Below, piece after piece: positions 59,010-64,000 of a stretch of DNA of 64,000 nt (position 1 is its first letter; every line of letters starts with the position of its first letter). The notes under the pieces are model-generated. The model was not told where the DNA came from, ran no database searches, and saw nothing but the letters and a program-made list of their open reading frames with translations. Made by a program: the position numbers and the translations under genes. The stretch is from Cognaticolwellia sediminilitoris (GTDB taxonomy: Bacteria > Pseudomonadota > Gammaproteobacteria > Enterobacterales > Alteromonadaceae): positions 94,867 through 158,866 of the forward strand of contig NBOG01000001.1 of assembly GCA_002104535.1 (NCBI GenBank). The letters are read 5' to 3'.

Positions 59010-60182
59010 ATGTTTAAACAGATAGCACCTCTACTCTTTGTGTTTTTAATTAGCTCTGTGGAAGTAAATGCCAATGTACGCGGCACTTCAATAACTGACA
59101 GCTTGTATTCAACCGTTTTGTCAGAGCAACGAGATTTGTTAATACATTTACCCAATAACTATAAAGAAAATAAAATGCTTGATTATCCAGTCCTGTATTT
59201 GTTGGACGGACAAAGAAACTTTGCTCATACCATAGGCACTTTAGATTTACTGAATCAATCTAACATGGCACAAGAGATGATTATCATTGCTATAAAAAAC
59301 ACACATCGAACAAGGGACTTCACTCCTACCTATGATGAAAGCTACAACGAATGGGGTATTTCAGGTGGTGCAGATGACTTTCTAGACTTTATTGAGAAAG
59401 AACTTATTCCATATGTTAATAAAACTTACCGTGCAAACAATTTCAAAATAGTGTCAGGTCACTCCTTAGGAGGGTTGCTTTCTATCTATGCTTTGCAGAC
59501 GAGGCCAGAACTATTTCAAGCGCACTTCGCATTCAGCCCTAGCTTATGGTGGCATAAACAGATCATATTCAAAGAGGCAGAAAGCTTTTTAAAAAATTCA
59601 GACGAGTTAAATACATACCTTTATGTAAATATGGGGAGTGAAGGTGGTCATATGTTGAGTTCATATGAACGATATACAAAATCACTCAATTCACATAATC
59701 GAAAAAGATTTAAATTTAATTCCGATTTAAATCCCTCTGAAACCCACAACACTACTGCTCTTGCCGGACACTCATTAGCTTTCCAAAAGCTATATGCTGC
59801 ATTGCGCCCGAGTCAAGAGACTATTGCTCAAGGTATTCCAGCAGTCAAAGAGTTCTACAAAAAACAATCAGAAATTTATGGCTATGAAATAAAACCAAGC
59901 TACGGAGCTATTAATGCAGTAGCTTATAACGCATTGAAAGAAAATGATTTTACTACGGCAATCAATATTCTTAAGGAAAATGTTAAGAATTATCCTTATA
60001 AAGCTGACGCCTATGATAGTTTGGCTGATGGCTATGAAGCTAATGGAGAGCTAGATAAAGCTCTAGAAATGAGAAACTTAGTTATTAGAAAAAGTGTTTT
60101 AGAAAACGTTGAAAACAATGCCTACAAAACTCGTCAAATGAATCTATTAAAATTGATTAAGACTAATAAAAACAAACATTAA
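59010..60182 (+). CDS. Secreted esterase (Fes/IroE-like alpha/beta hydrolase) with TPR tail
   Basis: Exported hydrolase of 390 aa. The start at 59010 (MFKQIAPLLFVFLISSVEVNA) has GGAA upstream; 58998 would add four residues. The esterase D-type domain (about 25-270) has YPVLYLLDGQRNFAH and the nucleophile motif GHSLGGLLSIYAL, with acid and His candidates downstream (ETHNTTALAGHSLAF). The C-terminal 90 residues contain TPR-like helices (AINILKENVKNYPYKADAYD). The family includes siderophore and ester hydrolases; the substrate is not clear. Divergent from the CadC-type gene. Confidence 0.85.
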   Translation: MFKQIAPLLFVFLISSVEVNANVRGTSITDSLYSTVLSEQRDLLIHLPNNYKENKMLDYPVLYLLDGQRNFAHTIGTLDLLNQSNMAQEMIIIAIKNTHRTRDFTPTYDESYNEWGISGGADDFLDFIEKELIPYVNKTYRANNFKIVSGHSLGGLLSIYALQTRPELFQAHFAFSPSLWWHKQIIFKEAESFLKNSDELNTYLYVNMGSEGGHMLSSYERYTKSLNSHNRKRFKFNSDLNPSETHNTTALAGHSLAFQKLYAALRPSQETIAQGIPAVKEFYKKQSEIYGYEIKPSYGAINAVAYNALKENDFTTAINILKENVKNYPYKADAYDSLADGYEANGELDKALEMRNLVIRKSVLENVENNAYKTRQMNLLKLIKTNKNKH

Positions 60183-60195
60183 TAAGGAAATGATT

Positions 60196-60381
60196 GTGAA
60201 ATATCTCTCGGCTTTATTGCTATTATTCGTCACCTTTAATTTAAATGCGGTTGTTATAAGTCATGACGTAGATCCCAACTTGTACAAGGTTGATAACGTT
60301 CCTCAATTTTATATTGATATGCCATTTCAGGGGGGCGCAGTATTAATCGATAAGCACTGTCAATGTCAGCTTCTGGCATAG
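60196..60381 (+). pseudogene. Truncated exported protein, possible serine protease remnant
   Basis: GTG start at 60196 with AAGGAA six bp upstream; ATG at 60190 has no spacing from that site. The 61 residues begin with a signal peptide, MKYLSALLLLFVTFNLNA, then PQFYIDMPFQGGAVLI. This resembles the region just before the catalytic His (TAAHC) of trypsin-like proteases, but the frame ends in unrelated CQCQLLA followed by TAG. It follows the esterase by 13 bp. The rest of any protease is not found in 60382-60569. Low certainty about the family. Confidence 0.4.
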
Positions 60382-60569
60382 AAGAAAGTTCGCCAACCTC
60401 ATCCCTCTCTGGAAAGATATAATTTTTATAGAAAACCCTTATATTGCAGTTATGCCTTGCTGTATAAGGTGTTTTAATTTTTAATTACCTACAGATCCAA
60501 GCTAAGGAGTCGTTTTGTTAATCAGTTTTTTTATTAAATTCATAAACCTACATCAGCTTTATACTTAAG

Positions 60570-60836
60570 CTAAATGACACCGCCCACTTTTAGTGTAATT
60601 GCGGTTACAACTAACAAACCTGCTCCCCAATATACCATTTTTCCAGAGTATGAAGCCTTATCCCAGTGCATTGCGCAATAAACTAATGATAGTGGCAAGA
60701 ACAAAATAATTGCCCAACCAAATATGTTTTGCTTATTACCTAAAGCCACAACAGCAGTAAATATTGACCCGATGACAAATAACATTAAGCCAATGGAGCC
60801 AGTTAATAATGTCGCTATAACAATGTAATGAACCAT
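60570..60836 (-). CDS. Small membrane protein, 88 aa
   Basis: Three hydrophobic segments (about 4-30, 38-55 and 65-86) with the short loop HWDKASYSGK. No family is assigned. It resembles small multi-pass proteins of unknown function. Alone on the minus strand between the accessory block and hldE. Confidence 0.6.
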   Translation of the reverse strand: MVHYIVIATLLTGSIGLMLFVIGSIFTAVVALGNKQNIFGWAIILFLPLSLVYCAMHWDKASYSGKMVYWGAGLLVVTAITLKVGGVI

Positions 60837-60914
60837 GTTGAATGAAACACCTATATTTTATTAGAAAATAGCTTTTATAAATTTACAAAAAAGTGATGAA
60901 CATCAGCTAAAGAT

Positions 60915-60941
60915 AAAAAAGGAGCTAAACATCAGCTCCTT
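60915..60941 (-). terminator. Terminator after hldE
   Basis: On the minus strand, stem AAAGGAGCT/AGCTCCTTT with a 7-nt loop ending in a T-run, 50-75 bp past the hldE stop. Confidence 0.85.
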
Positions 60942-60991
60942 TAACTATTCATTTTCAATTAATCGACTTATTTCAAGGGTGAAATAACACT

Positions 60992-62419
60992 TTAGTCTTC
61001 TTGCTTAATGGCGTTGATTATTTTGGTTGTTGATATACCATCTTCAAAGTTAAGTACTTTAACTTCGCCACCTGCGGCAATAACTTCAGCGCCGCCAGCA
61101 ATATCTTCCACTTTATAATCGCCGCCTTTAACTAAGGTATTCGGTAATATATTAGCGATTAAGCGTTGTGGTGTGTCTTCACTAAAGGGTACAACCCAAT
61201 CAACAGCACCTAAACCCGCTAATACGGCCATGCGACGATCAACTGAATTAACCGGTCGACCAGGGCCTTTTAATCTTGTGACTGAGGCATCGTCATTTAC
61301 TGCAACAATTAAACGTGTACCTAAGGTGTTTGCTGTTGTTAGATAAGAAACATGACCCGCATGTAAGATGTCAAAACAACCATTGGTCATAACAATGCTT
61401 TCGCCACGCGCTTGCGCTAGTTCAACAGCTATTTTTAATTGCTCTTCTGTCATTACGCCGAAACCACTTTCTTGTCCTGAAGATAGTTCAGCACTTAACT
61501 CTGCTTCGCTAACCGTTGAGGTACCTAATTTACCGACAACTATACCGGCAGCGATATTGGCTAACGCACTGGCTTGATCAAATTCAGCTTTAGCAGCAAT
61601 GGCGAGTGCAAGTGTCGCAATCACAGTATCTCCAGCGCCGGTTACGTCATAAACTTCTTTCGCTTGTGTCGGTAAATGAAATTCTTCTTGATTATGGCGT
61701 AACAAGGTCATGCCCTGCTCACTACGGGTGACTAACATTGCCGTTAAATCTAACGCTTCAAGTAACGCTTGGCCCTTGCTAACAATTTCAGCTTCTGTTT
61801 TACAGTGACCTACAACGGCTTCAAATTCAGCCAAGTTTGGTGTAATTAGTGTCGCACCACGGTAGCGAGAAAAATCAGTACCTTTCGGATCAACCAACAC
61901 TGGAACATTATGCGCTTTAGCAACTTTTATTAATGCTTGTACGTCTGACAAAGTACCTTTGTCATAATCTGATAAGAGAATAAGATCATGTTGAGTAACT
62001 AAGGCTTCGGTTCGTTCAAGTAACGAATCTTTATTAAGTTCTGCAAAAGATTCTTCAAAATCTAAGCGTAATAATTGCTGATTACGACTCATTATTCGAA
62101 GTTTGGTAATAGTTGGGTGAGTTTCTGCTTGAATAAATTCACAAGCGATATTCATTGCACCCAGTTGTGTTTGCAGAGTATTTGACGCCTCATCTTTACC
62201 TGTAATACCCAGTAAAGTAACCTGACCATTAAGAGAGGCAATGTTCAACGCTACGTTTGCCGCGCCTCCTGGACGATCTTCGTCTTGATGTATTTTTACA
62301 ATTGGCACAGGTGCCTCAGGTGAAATACGTTGTGTTGGTCCAGACCAATAGCGATCTAACATAATGTCACCAACGACTAAAACACGCGCTTTTTCAAAAG
62401 CGGGAATATCTACTTTCAT
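60992..62419 (-). CDS. hldE: Bifunctional heptose-7-phosphate kinase / heptose-1-phosphate adenylyltransferase
   Basis: Makes ADP-heptose for the lipopolysaccharide core. It is 475 aa from the ATG at 62419 (AGGG site upstream); a start at 62449 would add ten residues. The N-terminal PfkB kinase domain has [28 protein letters not shown] and [15 protein letters not shown]. The C-terminal nucleotidyltransferase has [16 protein letters not shown] with the HxGH motif. Both domains are complete. Divergent from the acyltransferase gene, with about 70 bp between. Confidence 0.97.
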   Translation of the reverse strand: MKVDIPAFEKARVLVVGDIMLDRYWSGPTQRISPEAPVPIVKIHQDEDRPGGAANVALNIASLNGQVTLLGITGKDEASNTLQTQLGAMNIACEFIQAETHPTITKLRIMSRNQQLLRLDFEESFAELNKDSLLERTEALVTQHDLILLSDYDKGTLSDVQALIKVAKAHNVPVLVDPKGTDFSRYRGATLITPNLAEFEAVVGHCKTEAEIVSKGQALLEALDLTAMLVTRSEQGMTLLRHNQEEFHLPTQAKEVYDVTGAGDTVIATLALAIAAKAEFDQASALANIAAGIVVGKLGTSTVSEAELSAELSSGQESGFGVMTEEQLKIAVELAQARGESIVMTNGCFDILHAGHVSYLTTANTLGTRLIVAVNDDASVTRLKGPGRPVNSVDRRMAVLAGLGAVDWVVPFSEDTPQRLIANILPNTLVKGGDYKVEDIAGGAEVIAAGGEVKVLNFEDGISTTKIINAIKQED

Positions 62420-62488
62420 CCTGTGCCCTATAACAGATATAATAACCAATATTGTAACACAAGCAATTCAATGAGTTGAAATCATCCC

Positions 62489-63427
62489 GTGAGTAAAAAC
62501 AAAGTTTTACAGCCAAATTTTAAAATATCTTTTCTGTTACCCAAATATTGGCCAACATGGATTGGGGTATTTATCCTCTATACCATTTCGTGGTTACCTT
62601 ATCGGTTTCAGCTTTTTCTCGGCAAAATGATCGGTCGCCTGCTCTATAAAGTTGGCTCAAGCCGCAAGAAAGTTGCAGCACGAAATTTAGAGCTTTGCTT
62701 TCCGGACATGCCTGCCGATGAAAGAGAAGTCATGCTCAAACGTAATTTTGAAAATACAGGCATTGCTTTACTAGAAACCGGCATGGGTTGGTGGTGGCCA
62801 AATTGGCGAGTAAAACGCAAAACAAAAGTGGTTGGTCTTGAGCATATTGAAGCCGCTCAAAAACAAGGCAAAGGTGTTTTACTACTAGCCATGCATTATT
62901 TGAGCGCCGAAATTAATTGTCGCGGAATAGGCACTGGACACCCGATGGTGGTTTTTTACCGTCCGCATAATAATCAGTTAATGGAGTATTTTCAGTTTCG
63001 TGGCCGTGGCCGTTCAAACAAATACATGTTAGGCAAACGTGATGTCAAAGGACTTATTCGTGCATTACACGATGGCGAGGCCTGTGTCTATTTACCAGAT
63101 CAAGATTACGGTCGCAATCGCAGTGTTTTTGTACCTTTTTTTGCAGTACCTGAAGCAGCATCTACCACAGGGACGTTGATTTTTGCCCGACAAAAAAATT
63201 GTCAAACGCATATGTTAATTCCCACTCGCAATGATGATGGTAGTGGTTATACTTTAGAGATTAAGCCTCAGTTAGAAAACTTTCCTACCGGTGACGATAC
63301 AGCCGATGTTTTAAGAGTAAATCAAGAATTAGAAAAAGCTATTATGGTTAAACCTGAGCAATATATGTGGCTACATCGTCGTTTTAAAACGCGCCCTAAC
63401 GAGGATGACCCTTCATTATATAAATAA
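62489..63427 (+). CDS. Lipid A biosynthesis acyltransferase, LpxL/LpxM family
   Basis: Inner-membrane late acyltransferase that adds a secondary acyl chain to lipid A, 312 aa, GTG start at 62489. An N-terminal hydrophobic segment lies at about 20-40. The catalytic motif HX4E is HYLSAE near residue 137, and the YLPDQDYG block near 205 is typical. LpxL, LpxM or LpxP cannot be told apart by eye. It is next to hldE, in keeping with lipopolysaccharide assembly. Confidence 0.93.
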   Translation: MSKNKVLQPNFKISFLLPKYWPTWIGVFILYTISWLPYRFQLFLGKMIGRLLYKVGSSRKKVAARNLELCFPDMPADEREVMLKRNFENTGIALLETGMGWWWPNWRVKRKTKVVGLEHIEAAQKQGKGVLLLAMHYLSAEINCRGIGTGHPMVVFYRPHNNQLMEYFQFRGRGRSNKYMLGKRDVKGLIRALHDGEACVYLPDQDYGRNRSVFVPFFAVPEAASTTGTLIFARQKNCQTHMLIPTRNDDGSGYTLEIKPQLENFPTGDDTADVLRVNQELEKAIMVKPEQYMWLHRRFKTRPNEDDPSLYK

Positions 63428-63547
63428 GTTGGCTTGTGCTTTTGCGCTAAAGTTGAGCTAAGCTGTGAATTATTCTCATAGCATTGGAATAACCTTTGGC
63501 CGTTATGTTAGGGTAAACCTTCACTTAATTATTTAGAAAAGTAACTT

Positions 63548-64000
63548 ATGAATTTTTGGCTTCGAACATCGCTTTTAGGTATTGTTCTTATCGTTTTAGC
63601 GGTAGCAATGCTGTTCAATCAAGATGTATTGTCTTTATTTGAAGGCGATACGGCAACTGATGCCGCGGTTAAAACCAAAAGCGCTCCTGCCCAAGAAGAA
63701 GTTAACACTGAAGCCTTAGCGCAAACTAAGCCTACTGAAGTCAAGAAAGCTCCACCTAAAAAAAGTAAAAATGCTGCAGCGGATGGGCTTTCTCGATTTT
63801 ATGCTAACTTGCATGGTGATGATGATGGTCCGAGAATTAGAAATAATATTGTTTATCTGCCAGATCCTAACGGTAACTTAGAAGAAATATTAGAAGCTAA
63901 ACGCTTAACAACTAGACCTTTACGTAAAGATTGGACGGGTAAAACCGAAACTCATCCTTTCCGCCTCGGTGAAACTTTATTTCAGAAATTATCAGAGTAT
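63548..64000 (+). CDS. Membrane-anchored protein, incomplete at window end
   Basis: Open from the ATG at 63548 to the edge, 151 codons seen. One N-terminal membrane helix (about 5-23) is followed by a low-complexity Ala/Lys/Thr/Pro linker (about 30-75), then a folded region with GLSRFYANLHGDDDGPRIRN and GETLFQKLSEY at the cut. The layout fits a periplasmic protein on a short anchor, perhaps with a TcpQ-like domain. I do not recognise it with confidence. Confidence 0.75.
   Translation, partial: MNFWLRTSLLGIVLIVLAVAMLFNQDVLSLFEGDTATDAAVKTKSAPAQEEVNTEALAQTKPTEVKKAPPKKSKNAAADGLSRFYANLHGDDDGPRIRNNIVYLPDPNGNLEEILEAKRLTTRPLRKDWTGKTETHPFRLGETLFQKLSEY

Overview
The window looks like a chromosomal segment of a marine gammaproteobacterium of the order Alteromonadales, most likely near Colwellia or Thalassotalea. 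This is inferred from the low G+C content, the Na+-translocating NADH:quinone reductase operon, FabV, TRAP and TonB-dependent transport, and gene orders shared with Escherichia coli and Vibrio. No database search was possible, so the genus is a guess. I saw no rRNA, tRNA, CRISPR array, prophage or intact insertion sequence.

Layout. 1-834: a gene-free repeat region (2.3 copies of a 204-bp tandem unit carrying REP-like hairpins, plus an 18-mer present four times). 835-6701 (-): nqrABCDEF. 7224-8414 (-): fabV. 8671-11769 (-): a DctQ-DctM-DctP TRAP transporter. 11937-17070: bolA, rlmG, a YajG-like lipoprotein, a secreted cyclophilin, a small orphan, ampG and a 56-aa membrane protein. 17237-25802: a YkvA-like protein, then lysS, prfB (with its programmed frameshift), recJ and dsbC, divergent from fldB and srmB. 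26039-29398: a small lipoprotein, yaaA, transaldolase, a DUF3545-like protein and an unknown protein. 29553-41754: parC, two overlapping TPR-GGDEF genes, a VOC protein, then parE-yqiA-cpdA-yqiB-nudF divergent from tolC, as in E. coli.

42170-52095 is a sucrose-utilisation locus. It holds a LacI-family regulator, a GH13 sucrose phosphorylase, a GPH-type sugar symporter, a TonB-dependent receptor with an EF-hand-like loop, fructokinase and glucose-6-phosphate isomerase. Two perfect CTTAATCGATTAAG palindromes lie upstream of the phosphorylase and the receptor. The implied route is outer-membrane uptake, symport, phosphorolysis to glucose-1-phosphate plus fructose, then fructose to fructose-6-phosphate and glucose-6-phosphate.

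52096-60836 is accessory: an inverted-repeat element beside an orphan dual-specificity phosphatase, a sensor GGDEF-EAL gene split by an in-frame TAA, a CadC/ToxR-type membrane regulator divergent from a secreted esterase, a truncated exported protein and a small membrane protein. 60992-64000 returns to housekeeping cell-envelope genes: hldE, an LpxL-type acyltransferase and an unfinished membrane-anchored protein.

The strongest points for a second look are the phosphorolytic sucrose locus and its two palindrome families, the EF-hand loop in the receptor, the nonsense-split c-di-GMP gene and the inverted-repeat element around the phosphatase gene. None of these proves an entirely new system.
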